Positions 35,901 to 45,900 of a stretch of DNA of 64,000 bases are shown piece by piece. The position numbers and the translations under genes are program-made. Origin of the DNA: Omphiscola glabra (taxonomy: Eukaryota; Mollusca; Gastropoda; Lymnaeidae); contig OZ024809.1 of NCBI GenBank assembly GCA_964017045.1, forward strand, positions 10,546,307 through 10,610,306, read 5' to 3'. Numbering within the stretch: position 1 is the first letter of the stretch; each line of letters starts with the position of its first letter. The notes under the pieces are model-generated. The model worked only from the letters and a program-made list of their open reading frames with translations. It was not told where the DNA came from and did no database searches.

Positions 35901-37210
35901 TCGGGGCTGGGCTGAAAACTGTTTTGGCCCGGGCGCAGCTTTTGCGTGGCATGGACCTGGAGCCTAAAATGAGCACTCGATTTAACCAGAACTCGCCCAA
36001 TAGGTCAATCAAATGCTTCTGATTGAAAGTTTTCAAAATTTTCCTCAATCAGTCATGGTTGTTGTCTTTTTTTTTTTTTTTTTTTAGAAATTTAATTGAT
36101 TTTGTGTCACATATTGCCAAATATCAATAAAGGATTTGGTTTTTCTCACCACACAATTCTTGCCATCGATCGACAGAAGGAATCCATTGTCAACTCCAAG
36201 ACACGGGGAAACGAAGATCTTCAAAGGGTGATAACTGCGTGTCAAGCAGTGCAGGCCGATCTAACGGAATTGCCGTTCCTGGAGTCGATAGCTCTCTTGC
36301 GTTGCGGTAAGTTAAAATCCAACACAGGACACACAAAGGAATTGTACCCAAAGTAAAAACTTGGCCCCGAACCCCCCCCCCCCCCCCCAGCTATTTTTTT
36401 TTTCTGGTATTGTCCTTTAAGGTCTCATTCTCTCCTGCACATTTTCTTATTGAAGACAATTTAAATTTAAGGACCTGTAGTGTTATTGGTCCAGCTATAC
36501 AACAACGTTCTGAAATCATATACTTGACTCTGTTAATTTCTTCGACATTCTAGCGACCGCACGTTATTTTATTGAAAATTCTATTCTAGATTTTTTGACA
36601 GTTCTATTCTTTCTTTCCAATGCAGTGACAGTTTATAGTCAGACAATTATGTATTCCTATCACTACAAACACTTTTACATTATAGTGACAGCATTGACAT
36701 GTCTATATTTTTACTCTAAGTTCTAAGAACAGTTCACTATTCTAATGACAGTACTAATTTACGTATGAAAAGCTCAGTTCTTAAAAATATAGATTTACCT
36801 CCACCCCCCCCCCCGGCCATTTTTTTTCTCTATTCCCACAATTGCTGATGCGTTGTCCCCGCCATGTTCTCACAGATCAGAGAGAGCGCCTGCTGGAGCC
36901 TAGACGTATTGAACTACTTCAGGACCAGGCTCAGCTTGCCCTCGCCCACTACTGCAGCTACAACCAACATCCCATCTTCCACCACACCCATCCCGTGACC
37001 GGCACCTCCGGTGGCCACCACCACCACCTCAGCCCCCACCAGCTCCCCTCGAACACCTGCAGTTGCAGCTCATGCGCCCAGCATACAACACGGTTCGGTA
37101 AGCTGCTTCTCCTACTTCCGGTTTTGTCCACCGTCAGTGGTTTGGATCTGGAGAGAGAATTGTTTCTTGATTTCAGCGTGAGGCGCCTCATTCGATCCAT
37201 GTTCACCTAA
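17922..37210 (+). CDS. NR2E-type nuclear receptor, complete, 7 exons, 436 aa
   Basis: Coding exons: 17922-17925, 25127-25267, 26891-26983, 30626-30949, 33717-34000, 36177-36306 and 36876-37210. All junctions agree in phase, and the sum is 1311 nt. Residues 11-71 form the DNA-binding domain: zinc ligands Cys11, 14, 28, 31 and Cys47, 53, 63, 66. The P-box is CDGCSC (28-33), with Cys33 where most receptors have Gly. It is followed by [10 protein letters not shown], typical of the NR2E group. Residues 188-436 form the ligand-binding domain: [16 protein letters not shown] (helices 3-5), LQDQAQLAL (helix 8) and [10 protein letters not shown] (helix 10). The protein ends with RLIRSMFT as the AF-2 helix. 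The last exon has a His-rich insert (HHHHLSPH). The closest match from memory is the HR83/NR2E5 or dissatisfaction-like branch; I cannot separate these without a tree. The 33717 acceptor was chosen by phase: the AG four bases upstream would shift the frame. Known role of the family: DNA-binding transcription factors, often neuronal. Function here is inferred. Confidence 0.88.
18280..18437. repeat. Second copy of the 16493-16658 block
   Basis: The two blocks share long runs, including GGGTTGTCTCTGCGACATTT and GACAGTTCACGTCTGTTTG. The first copy overlaps the start of the Penelope-like frame. Here the frame stops soon, so it is probably another fragment of the same element. Confidence 0.7.
18425..18770. 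repeat. 54-bp array of GACAAAAATGTCGTCGATTT
   Basis: Alternating half units (TTTGTGGAAAGACAAAAATG and TTTTTTGGATAGACAGAAAT). It starts on the palindrome-like GACAAAATTGTC at the end of the 18280-18437 block. Confidence 0.9.
18860..18960. repeat. Degenerate CCTAAATCTAAGCCC repeat
   Basis: About seven irregular copies; telomere-like in look but not TTAGGG. In the first intron of the nuclear receptor. Confidence 0.6.
19143..19240 (+). mobile_element. Possible tRNA-derived SINE head
   Basis: TGGCCGAGTGGTCAAAA resembles a pol III A box and GGTCTGGAGTTCC a worn B box at suitable spacing. It does not fold as a complete tRNA gene by eye. No clear tail or duplication. Confidence 0.4.
19490..19677. 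mobile_element. GGCGTAG-family hAT MITE
   Basis: The near-identical inverted partner of 23300-23482 (same GGCGCTAAAAAGGTA blocks). It lies between G runs, so the duplication cannot be judged. The left neighbour from about 19426 (GCAGTGGCGAGCC) may be the end of an older element it landed in. Confidence 0.75.
19690..20935. other. Nuclear receptor intron 1, AT-rich, no gene seen
   Basis: AT-rich with A runs. Fragment GTTGGCGTAGTTAGTGG at about 20736 may be a lone end of a GGCGTAG-type MITE. Confidence 0.5.
20942..23055. repeat. 25-bp satellite, about 84 copies
   Basis: Unit ACACAATTCCTCTGACTTGC plus ATGCC. Variants (CGCC/TGCC, TTGCTC/TTCCTC, CTCAGA, 23-bp GCTCGACTTGC) recur in the same order about 998 bp apart: the rare ACTCC variant is at 21411 and 22409. 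So a block of about 1 kb was duplicated inside the array. Confidence 0.95.
23300..23482. mobile_element. GGCGTAG-family hAT MITE with perfect 8-bp duplication
   Basis: Ends CAGTGGCGTAGCGAGC and CTCACTACGCCACTG. Duplication CTACATGC at 23292-23299 and 23483-23490. This copy ties the family to hAT. Confidence 0.88.
23781..24310. repeat. 48-bp array, 11 copies
   Basis: Units of GAGACCAAGGAAGCTGTCTT plus ATTATTCTACAACTAGAG. Length is a multiple of three, hence open frames on both strands; no gene evidence. Confidence 0.93.
24590..25015. repeat. 17-bp array ATGTTTATAGATATGTC
   Basis: About 25 diverged copies ending 110 bases before the zinc-finger exon at 25127. Confidence 0.88.
25258..25460. 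repeat. 33-bp array carrying a splice donor
   Basis: The first unit is the end of exon 25127-25267 plus its donor (TGTATAG then GTCAGTACC). An exact copy of that junction stands at 25394-25409; other copies read GTATAGTCAGTACC. Confidence 0.9.
25603..25791. mobile_element. Decayed hAT-like MITE in nuclear receptor intron 2
   Basis: CAGAGATTCTCAAGCTGTG against GTTTGGGAACCTCTG forms a worn inverted pair; flanks match at 5 of 8. The general layout resembles SPIN relatives. Confidence 0.5.
25845..26392. repeat. 18-bp array ATCACCGATGACATCATT, about 30 copies
   Basis: Stop-free in several frames. Three copies create perfect TGACGTCA cAMP-response elements (25861, 25951, 26275). Confidence 0.93.
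26805..26900. repeat. 31-bp repeat carrying a splice acceptor
   Basis: ATTCTCCAG then GTAAAG occurs at 26851-26865 and at the real acceptor 26882-26896, with older copies upstream. Use of the upstream AG would add 31 nt and break the frame. Confidence 0.8.
27205..27400. repeat. 30-bp array with TTTAGGG motifs
   Basis: About six copies of GGTTTAGGGATAGATTTAGG plus GTTCAGGTTA. Telomere-like hexamers and heptamers occur but not as a pure telomere run. Confidence 0.88.
27420..28310. other. Nuclear receptor intron, no gene seen
   Basis: AT-rich with a G run at 27576-27602, possibly a MITE end fragment, and another at 27951. Nothing else supportable. Confidence 0.4.
28315..28465. repeat. 29-bp array of ACAACAATTGTTGGGCTGAT
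   Basis: Five copies; the unit contains the palindrome CAACAATTGTTG. Confidence 0.85.
28468..28662. repeat. 10-bp array TAGARTGC
   Basis: About 20 copies of GCTAGAATGC / GCTAGAGTGC. Confidence 0.92.
28780..29282. repeat. 21-bp array CATCAAGCTGTACGGTGTATC
   Basis: About 23 copies; stop-free on both strands, giving open frames up to 214 codons that are not genes. Confidence 0.93.
29285..30430. repeat. 30-bp array, about 38 copies
   Basis: Units of GTGTCTCCTTAGTGTCTGTA plus CTGATGTGAG. It ends about 200 bases before the hinge exon at 30626. Confidence 0.93.
30985..31545. repeat. 19-bp array AGAAATATGACTTATAGTT
   Basis: About 28 copies, most regular at 31290-31440. Starts about 40 bases after the donor at 30950. 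Confidence 0.9.
31605..31773. mobile_element. GGCGTAG-family MITE
   Basis: CAGTGGCGAAACTAGAGG to AGCTACGCCACTG, with GGGGGCGAAGG blocks. No duplication visible. It lies in the nuclear receptor intron after exon 30626-30949. Confidence 0.65.
32095..32565. repeat. 21-bp array GACAATATCAGAAATGTCTGT
   Basis: About 22 copies with CGT/TGT variants. Confidence 0.9.
32640..32935. repeat. About 40-bp array of ACATAAGCCATAAGACATCC
   Basis: Six or seven diverged copies in the nuclear receptor intron. Confidence 0.8.
33092..33338. repeat. 20-bp array CTCGCTGCTGGAGAGGCAGA
   Basis: Twelve copies; the first five are identical. Confidence 0.93.
34548..34711. mobile_element. TIR MITE, CAGGGACGTCATTT type
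   Basis: Inverted ends CAGGGACGTCATTTTGGG and CTGAAATGACGCCCCTG. The interior has paired GCCCCC runs. No duplication visible. It lies in the intron before exon 36177-36306. Confidence 0.55.
34965..35035 (+). mobile_element. Possible 3' tail of a retroelement ending in (CTA)n
   Basis: GCTTTATAAAACTTCTACTACTACTACTT resembles the 3' ends of non-LTR elements seen in snail genomes (from memory). The 24-bp array starts directly after it. Confidence 0.3.
35036..35466. repeat. 24-bp array GCTTTGACGTCCTCACTCCT
   Basis: About 18 copies, each with a TGACGTCC half cAMP-response element. Length is a multiple of three, so open frames result. Confidence 0.93.
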
Positions 37211-37587
37211 TCCAGGGGTTCAATGACAGACGCCTCATTAGATCCATGTTCACCTAATCCAGGGGTTCAATGGCAAGACGCCTCATTAGATCTATGTTCA
37301 CCTAATCCAGGGGTTCAATGACAGGCGCCTCATTAGATCCATGTTCACCTAATCCAGGGGTTCAATGACAGGCGCCTCATTAGATCCATGTTTACCTAAT
37401 CCAGGGGTTCAATGACAGGCGCCTCATTAGATCCATGTTCACTTAATCCAGGGGTTCAATGACAGAAGCCTCATTAGATCCATGTTCACCTAATCCAGGG
37501 GTTCAATGAGAGACGCATCATTAGATCCATGTTCACCTAATCCAGGGGTTCAATGAGAGACGCATCATTAGATCCATGTTCACCTAA
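37170..37587. repeat. 47-bp array seeded on the nuclear receptor stop codon
   Basis: The first unit is the last nine codons and stop of the CDS (AGGCGCCTCATTCGATCCAT, then GTTCACCTAA) plus TCCAGGGGTTCAATGACA. About eight further copies follow. They differ from the coding copy mainly at CATTCGATCC to CATTAGATCC. Confidence 0.95.
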
Positions 37588-38061
37588 GGGGCCATCCATA
37601 AATGACGTCACGCGTCTAGGGGGGAGGGGGGTCAGATTTTTGTGACGATGTGTGACGAGGTGGAGTGGGGGACTCTCAAGCAAATTGACGTCACATGAAA
37701 AGTAGAATATTGTAGTAAAGAATTGCACTTAATAACCCTAAATTATTGACATTTTTAACATATTCTTTTATACAAAAATCATTATTTTATTTTGAAACTA
37801 CTATCACTGAGACTGAGAGAATCAGTTCAGGTATGTGAGGTCCCAATAATGGCTCAGATCAGGTTACAAGACACCATGGAGGAGGGAACTGGGGGTGTGG
37901 TTGCCATGCCAGTTGTGAGAATTTATGGCTAAATGTGGACACAGGAGTCATCCAGAGGAAGTGGAATTGAAAGAATACAATGGTTGACCTTGGGGTGGGT
38001 GGGTGGTGGTAAATGCTCTAGGGCAGGGGCCGGGGGGGGTATCTTAGTACATGCTCTAGAG

Positions 38062-38938
38062 CAGGGATTCTTAACATTTTTTACAGCCCTGCTGGCCCAC
38101 TCCGTTTGAACCCCCCCCCCCCAAAACATATAAATTATATTGTAATAAAATTAAAAATAACTCAACAATTTAGTCATCGCAGTTTTATTTCTTTCATTAA
38201 CTTTATAAGCAACTGAAAAAAATTACAAATAAAAGCAATGCGCCAAAAAATTCACAAGAAAGACAGTTACTGCTGCTAATCAAAATGGATACAAACTATT
38301 TTTTTTTTTTAAAAGCAGCAACAGCTAGCAATGGCTGCAATTACAACCAGTGGCGTAGCTAGGGTTGGTGTCACCCGGTCCAGTAAGCTAGTAGTGTCAA
38401 CCCTCCACTTCCACGATGTAATTCTTCTTGTTAAGCTTAGTCCACAGTATTGAGGGTCAGGAGGTAAATGTATTTAAGAACTGTGACATGTACTTAGAAT
38501 CGCTTATTGTTATTAGAATGTTATCAAAGGATAGTTTTACTTCTCAGATTTTAGATAATTATAGCTTCCTGTCACATACAAAAGTTACCAAACACTTCAT
38601 TCGACGTTGAAACATGGTCAAAATGGTGTGTTTCTGACCTAATAATAAGGTAACCTAACTGCTGACGCATCCCCTTTGAAATTTTAATAAAAAACTAATC
38701 TTGTTTGGTTACATGGGTGGAAAATGTACATGCCATCTGTTATCCTTTTATGAATTTCGGTTATACCGAGCATTGTGTGCTCTGTAAATACGCAATTTTT
38801 CAATTTGATGTCACCCCCCTGTGATGGTGTCACCCCTGTGCGGTCCGCACCCCTCTGGCTACGCCACTGAATGCACTTTTCTAGTCTTCCGCACCTCAGG
38901 GCTGGGGAGGTACTTTTACCACTGGATAAGAATCACTG
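38062..38938. mobile_element. hAT-like element nested in the Harbinger-like one
   Basis: Ends CAGGGATTCTTAACA and GGATAAGAATCACTG. Flanks CTCTAGAG and TTCTAGTG match at 6 of 8 and fit the common hAT preference for a CTAG centre. Confidence 0.6.
38348..38869. mobile_element. GGCGTAG-type element, innermost of the nest
   Basis: CAGTGGCGTAGCTAGGG to GGCTACGCCACTG, with GGTGTCACCC motifs near both ends. It is longer (522 bp) than its relatives. No duplication found. Confidence 0.65.
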
Positions 38939-39181
38939 TTCTAGTGAAGTGTTTCTGACACAGGTGCAGCAATTTGATATCCACGGGAGGTGACTTTCTT
39001 AAGGGCTTGTAAAGGACAGTAGTGGACACAGGGATTTTTTAAAGGGGGGGGGGGGGTGTAGAGATTTGTGACGTTATATTTTAGGGGGGGGGGGTCTAAC
39101 TTTTTGTGACTATTTGTGACGATGGGGGGAGGGGGGTCAAAAATCGGCAAAATTTGCGTGACGTCATTTATGGATGGCCCC

Positions 39182-39475
39182 TAATCCAGGGGTTCAATGA
39201 CAGACGCCTCATTAGATCCATGTTCACCTAATCCAGGGGTGCAATGACAGACGCCTCATTAGATCCATGTTCACCTAATCCAGGGGTTCAATGACAGGCG
39301 CCTCGTTAGATCCATGTTCACCTAATCCAGGGGTTCAATGACAGGCGCCTCGTTAGATCCATGTTCACCTAATCCAGGGGTTCAATGACAGACGCCTCTT
39401 TTGATCCATGTTCACCTAATCCAGGGGTTCAATGACAGGCGCCTCATTAGATCCATGTTCACCCAACACAGGGGT
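39182..39475. repeat. 47-bp array, continuation after the transposon nest
   Basis: Six more copies of the AF-2/stop-codon unit, resuming in mid-unit after the TAA duplication of the Harbinger-like element. Confidence 0.95.
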
Positions 39476-39586
39476 TCAACGAAAATGGCACCTAACCAGG
39501 TGTTCCGTCTGTGATGTTATGGACCCCACAAGTTAACCATTTGGAAGTTTCAGCGTCAAAGAGTATGAACAATATGCATACCTTTA

Positions 39587-39592
39587 AATAAA
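39587..39592 (+). terminator. Candidate poly(A) signal for the nuclear receptor
   Basis: AATAAA is the first canonical signal noted after the 47-bp array that follows the stop codon. If it is used, the 3' UTR carries the whole array and the nested transposons. Confidence 0.25.
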
Positions 39593-39754
39593 CTTGGCTA
39601 AGACAGCTTTGACCTCGTAGGAAGAGACATAACACTACGTGTGCTTGGACACCAGAAATTGTATTGAATATTTTATGTATGTGAATACACGCGTGTGTGT
39701 GTGTGTGTTTATGATTGCGTGCGTGTATGTGGTGATTACCAAGATAGCATACAC

Positions 39755-40372
39755 AGCTCAATTATCCCACCCCAAGTTGGCTGCTGTCACAGCTCAAGTA
39801 TCCCACCCCAAGTTGGCTGCTGTCACAGCTCAAGTATCCCGCCCCAAGTTGGCTGCTGTCACAGCTCAATTATCCCACCCCTAGTTGGCTGCTGTCACAG
39901 CTCAATGATCCCACACCAAGTTGGCTGCTGTCACAGCTCAATGATCCCACCCCAAGTTGGCTGCTGTCACAGCTCAATGATCCCACCCCAAGTTGGCTGC
40001 TGTCACAGCTCAATGATCCCACCCCAAGTTGGCTGCAATCACAGCTCAAGTATCCCACCCCAAGTTGGCTGCTGTCACAGCTCAATTATCCCACCCCAAG
40101 TTGGCTGCTGTCACAGCTCAAGTATCCCACCCCAAGTTAGCTGCTGTCACAGCTCAAGTATCCCACCCCAAGTTGGCTGCTGTCACAGCTCAATTATCCC
40201 ACCCCTAGTTGGCTGCTGTCACAGCTCAATGATCCCACACCAAGTTGGCTGCTGTCACAACTCAATGATCCCACCCCAAGTTGGCTGCTGTCACAGCTCA
40301 ATGATCCCACACCAAGTTGGCTGCTGTCACAGCTCAATGATCCCACCCCAAGTTGGCTGCTGTCACATCAGT
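39755..40372. repeat. 36-bp array, 17 copies
   Basis: Units of CACAGCTCAAGTATCCCACC plus CCAAGTTGGCTGCTGT. A block of several units is repeated in the same order (about 39830 and 40180). Confidence 0.93.
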
Positions 40373-40379
40373 GGCTGAG

Positions 40380-42900
40380 GTATTTTTTAAATTAAACTGA
40401 GAGGTTTTCAATGTCCAAGAATAGCCACTGTACTCAGTCCAATTCACCTGGCTTATTATTGCCCATAGTGATGAGCCAGGATAAATTCAATCCAACCCAC
40501 GCCATCATATCATGGGATCTCCAATTCTTCGATTGTTTGAATTTATAAAACATTCATTTTATTTCTTTAGTTTTATAATAAATAAATTCTTTGGGTGTGC
40601 CATGTATATGTTTTTACATCAAACCCAAACATGCATGTAATGTGTATTTACGTACAGGTATTACTATATCTTTCCTTTCTTATTCAATAATATGTAAGCG
40701 AATGACACTGAAAATAAATGTACAAAACCCAATCAGGTTTGAGCATAATTCCCCGTCTTTGAGTACCAGTACATTAGTTAAAAAAACAATAAATGGGTAT
40801 ACCTGATCATATTCGTGTGCGTAAATGTACTATAATAAAAAAAATATGATACTCAATGCATGTGTTGGTTTATCTCATAAAGGTAAGTTTATGTTAATTA
40901 TTATAACGTTTAAAAATATTATTATTATACTGTAAGGACTTTTCTAGTGTGACCACCTGGGTGAGTGGTGTGCATTGCTGGAAGGTATCCCAGCTTTATA
41001 TACACTGCCTATCCCATCTCGTTTTGGCAATAACTCACATCACGGATAGTAAAGAAAAGTTTCAAGTATTTTTAAAAGGGGGGGGGGGGGGGGGGGGGGG
41101 GAAATGTTGTCAACTTGGGGCTTTAGTGACGTGCTGGGCCAAAGGGCTGTAACTCAATAAAAGGGTAATTTTTAGGTCATAAAATCATATTTACCTCCCC
41201 CTCCATGGCTGCTGCTGCGATTTTAACTATTTATAACTTTTTTTATTCCGTCTAGTCTTATTTTCAATAGAAACACAAATGCTGAGCAAATACAAGAAAA
41301 AAAAGTGGACACAGAGAGAAAAGAATTTTTAGAAAACTTTGTGTACGATGTGGAAAATTTTAAAAATTATATTTAAAAAGTATATAAAAGTATAATTCAA
41401 AACAATAATGGAATGGTAAGAATCATGTCAGAGTGATCAATTAATTTCAATAGAGAATTAATGCAGAAAAGTATGATTACCTGTGAACATTACTAAATTT
41501 GCTTCAACCTAGTGAGATGACAGATATACTTATGAAATCAAACGCATTCACAGCAATACTGACTAATTTCTGGTGAAATCAGGTGTGAGAAAATATCCTG
41601 ACAAAAGAATGTTAAATAAAAAATGATGCAATAAATGCAGAAGCAAAAAGTTTTGGTGAAATAAAAAAAAAAACAATCTAAAAAGAAAACAAACCATAAA
41701 AATCTTGTTAAGATTGAAATGCAATAACAATGAAACAAATGTAAGCAAATAAAATTTATGTATTAGAAGTGATTCAATTTTTCCTCACGTATTAATGTCA
41801 CGTTCAATAATCCTAAACAAAAACTGTATGTGAGTTCATTTTACTTTTTTAGTAGGTACCCTTTTAAAAGAGAGAAAAAAATTTGATATTTAATTAAATT
41901 CTTGCTAAAGTTATTGAAATCTATTTTTTTACATGCATGGTAAATGATTTATTTCTATAATTTTTTGTTGAAAAGTTTGATATCATCCTGCGTACAGGTT
42001 ATTGTACATTAATTTATTTTCAATTTCAAGTAAAGTTATCTCTCAAATTTAGCATTTAACTTTCTTTTTTGTTGGAGAAAACAATTATAAAAACCTTTTA
42101 AAATGAATATTTTTCAATGATGCCACATCAGAAATAGTGACTATATTAAAAAAAAAACCCACAGCAATTGATTGGTCTCTCATTGGCTGGCATGAGAAAT
42201 AGTTCTATATAAAACAATACACTGCTGCAAGCTTCATTTTATCACAGCAGAGTTCATTGGAAAATTGGTATTCAAACACATATGATTCACAGATCATATA
42301 ATAGAAACACTTTAGTTTGAAAACCACATACCATTCTTGAGTAGAAAAACTCATTGAATCACCATCAGTGATTCAGTGATGGTGATTCAGTTTTTTTTTA
42401 AATCTTCTGATGCTTCCTGGTAACACTTAGTAAACAGCAATGTTAGAGACAAGACTTTGCTGCAAGTCTCCAGAACAAACTCATTCCATCAAGAATGGAA
42501 ACTTTCTGTAGGTAATAACTGCTCGTAAATCACAGCGCAGTGTTGTGCTGGAGGATTGTTGCCAGCATTGGCTCCTTTTTCAGCTTCCATGACAAAACCT
42601 GAAGTACATGAAATATCTTTACTGAGACTGAAGCCTGGAAACATGTTACCTTATGAAAAGCAGACAAGAGATAAACTGAGATTGTATCTATAAAAGGATT
42701 TTTGTCAATCACATTTTTTCAAAGTACGTTGTTAATTTTTTAAAATACATTGGTTTAAAGAGAAATATGTATCTTAATAATATTCCTTCATTACTAAAGG
42801 ACTTTTGTTTCATTACCGTAAGGTTAATAGAATAAATCAATCAAATGAGCACCATGAAACATATATTATTTGACAGCAGACATTCCACATGTAATAACGT
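40380..42900. other. Intergenic AT-rich stretch, no gene seen
   Basis: No frame with family resemblance. It holds a run of about 32 G at 41078-41101 and nearby, and a short inverted pair (TCACCATCAGTGATTCAGTG) at 42359. The 3' UTR of the LigB gene should lie in its right part. Confidence 0.5.
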
Positions 42901-42907
42901 ACCTGTG

Positions 42908-45900
42908 CTAAAAAACTGTGACTGATGGCTCATTTCCCCTATGGAAGGCAGCCACCATCATGCCGTAGTAGCTTGGATGATGATTAACAAACAGTTTGGG
43001 ACTCCAAGACTTCAGGTCACCTGCCTGGGTCGGAAACCACAAGGGAGCAATAGGGGAGCCATTTAAATATGTCATCATACAGAATATTAACAACATTGTG
43101 CTAAAATCTATAACTTTGATCAGTCTTTTGAAAGTGTCTTGGTCAAAAGTATATACGTGGCAATAAGCTGTAGCATCACTGTGCCTTGCATGCATTATTT
43201 GGACTAATTTTTTACAACTTTCACTTTCAATGCAAAATCTTACATAGTGTAATGAGCTGATTACTACTGTCTATTGATCCAAGCCTCAACATAATTTGTT
43301 CTAGTTAAAACATACTTTGTTCTAGTTAAAACATACTTTGTTCTAGTTAAAACATACTTTGTTCTAGTTAAAACTTACTTTGTTCTAGTTAAAACATACT
43401 TTGTTCTAGTTAAAACATACTTTGTTCTAGTTAAAACATACTTTGTTCTAGTTAAAACATACTTTGTTCTAGTTAAAACATACTTTGTTCTAGTTAAAAC
43501 ATACTTTGTTCTAGTTAAAACATACTTTGTTCTAGTTAAACTATTTCATGTAATAAATTAGGTAATAATGAATATGCTACAGCTAAATAGAGATGTGATC
43601 AAATAAGTGAACCAGCATAAAGTACCTGCATGAGTCCATGAAGGAGCACCAGTCCAGTATAACCACATGAAAAGGCCTGGTCAACATAAGAGGCTGCTGT
43701 AACCAACAAGGCATCAGAATCCAGCTGTGAGGCCCATTGACCACACGCCTGTAATCAGATGTACCAACAACAAATAATTTGCAATGCATTCCTAATGTAT
43801 GTTAATGTGGGTAAAAATATATGAATTACTTAATAATGTAATTTTCATGATAGCTTGTGACAATCTGCTTGGAACATTTACATGCTTCACATATATTATA
43901 CACAAGACTTGATGTTAATGAAATGTTATTAAACTAATGCATTATGCATGATTTAATTTTATTTTAGAGCAATAATCATTAAAAAAAATAGGAGCCAGAA
44001 TGATCAGTTCATTGATCGTGGGCCCTCAAAATATAGAAGAAGAAATATATTTTTAACACAATGACAGTTTAGTTTCAAAGGATCATTTAAGTAAATATTA
44101 CACCATAAAATGGATTGCTTTGCTCAAACCTTAAGCAGTAGTAATAACAGAAGAGAAAAATAAAACATAAAATGCATCTATCAAATTTTCAGACATCCAG
44201 TCGAATTTAACCAGCCCAAAGACATTGCATGACCAGTTAACAAAACCCACAATGTCAAATAAAATAAAATGAATTTGACCTCATCAAATGGTTCTGAAGT
44301 GTTAGAGTAGCCGTACGGCCCACTAGCATCATGGGTATGAGCCAAATCTGCACTGATAATGACAACAATCCTTTTGGGGGATTTCTCTAAGATTGAGTAT
44401 AATGATGAACCTTTTGAGAAAATAAAAGCGCATTTAAGGGAAAGAGTTATCCAGCTATGCCATTGAAAGTTAACCTAACATCATAATTTCTTTTGCAGAC
44501 AAATGTACACAGCACTGGGAATACAATAAATATATTAACTCAAGTTGATATGCATTTGATTTTAAAATTTCAAATGAAAAATTTCAATTTGTTTTTAAAC
44601 TTCAAAATTTTGTATAGGTAACTAGTAAATCTCATTCATAAAGAAATCTACTGATGTTAACAAAAATAGCCTCTTAAATTTATCAAATATATCAATAAAA
44701 TTGAGATGGCAATTACTACTTACCCAAATTTAACAGTTCAGGAATCATTGCAATGTCTTGTGAATATCTGCGACTGGGTTGAGAGAGAATCATGGCTTTC
44801 ATGTTGGTTACTCCATGAAGAAAATGAAAAGGGATCACTTCACCCCATCTGGTAACATGAAACAAGTTGACAAGGACAATGCTTTTATGTAAGAAAAAGA
44901 ATGGTTAAAATATGAAAAAAAAGTATGCAGCTAAAAGGATGTGCCTGGCCATGATATCAAAAAGACTTTAAAATAATATACAAGTGCACAGCTCATTAAG
45001 TATATTAGAGTAATTTCAGGAACTGTATCTAGAAAACTTGGTTCCAAATGTTCAGAAGCTTCAAAATATTTTAAAATAATAGGATTTTAACTTGGTCTTC
45101 ATTTCATTGACCATTAAATTCTATAAAATGTTTTAAAATAGTAAAATAGAGACTTTTTTAGAATCATTCATTTACTATTTGGGAGTCCCTTTGGCCTACC
45201 CTTAATTTTACAATTTAATGGTGTTTAGGAGTAATTTTAGGGGGGGAAGAAGTGGCATCAGAGCCCCTGAAAAGCGCACGTGGAACCCTTAGGGGTCAGC
45301 AGAGCAATGGTTGGGAACCATATGATTAATATAAAATATTTTTTAATTTAATTTAATCAACAGTGGTTCGGTGCCCAGAAGAAGCTTGTGATGTTATGAG
45401 GAATTCATTTAACAATTTCAATTACCACGGTGCAGTAATATCAATTTTTTAATTTATTTTTATGAACTGGACTTGGTGATATTAGAACAAGTAAAAACAG
45501 CAAAGTCTTTAGGTCTAGACAAATTAGATGGAAAGCTTGCTGTTCATCTGTCCTTTCTTTTTCCTAATTTTAAAAATCTTATGCTAAAAAATAAGCCTAT
45601 AAAATGGCAACATTACACATTTGGTCAATTGACTCTTTTTATCTCACACTAAATGTATGAATGAACTCCCTTTGTTAAGTCATTTGAGTAAACTTATCTT
45701 TTGTATTAATATGCCAAAGGAATGTTTTTGATTAATAACATTTTAAAATGAATATTCCATTGTGTAGTTAATTATAATATTCTAAAACAAGGCTATTTTT
45801 TCTGTTCTGACCATCTGATCTTTTGGAAAAATTTTATTTTCTGTGGAATCTGTAATTAAGTGTGTAAAAGTGTATTTATTGAAACTGTAAGTAGGGTTAT

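Larger units (their letters stand above)
37588..39181. mobile_element. PIF/Harbinger-like TIR element, outermost of a three-level nest
   Basis: At least 26 bp of perfect inverted ends beginning GGGGCCATCCATAAATGACG. A 3-bp duplication TAA (37585-37587, 39182-39184) interrupts a repeat unit that resumes exactly after it. TIR and TWA-type duplication fit Harbinger; no transposase is seen. Confidence 0.75.
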
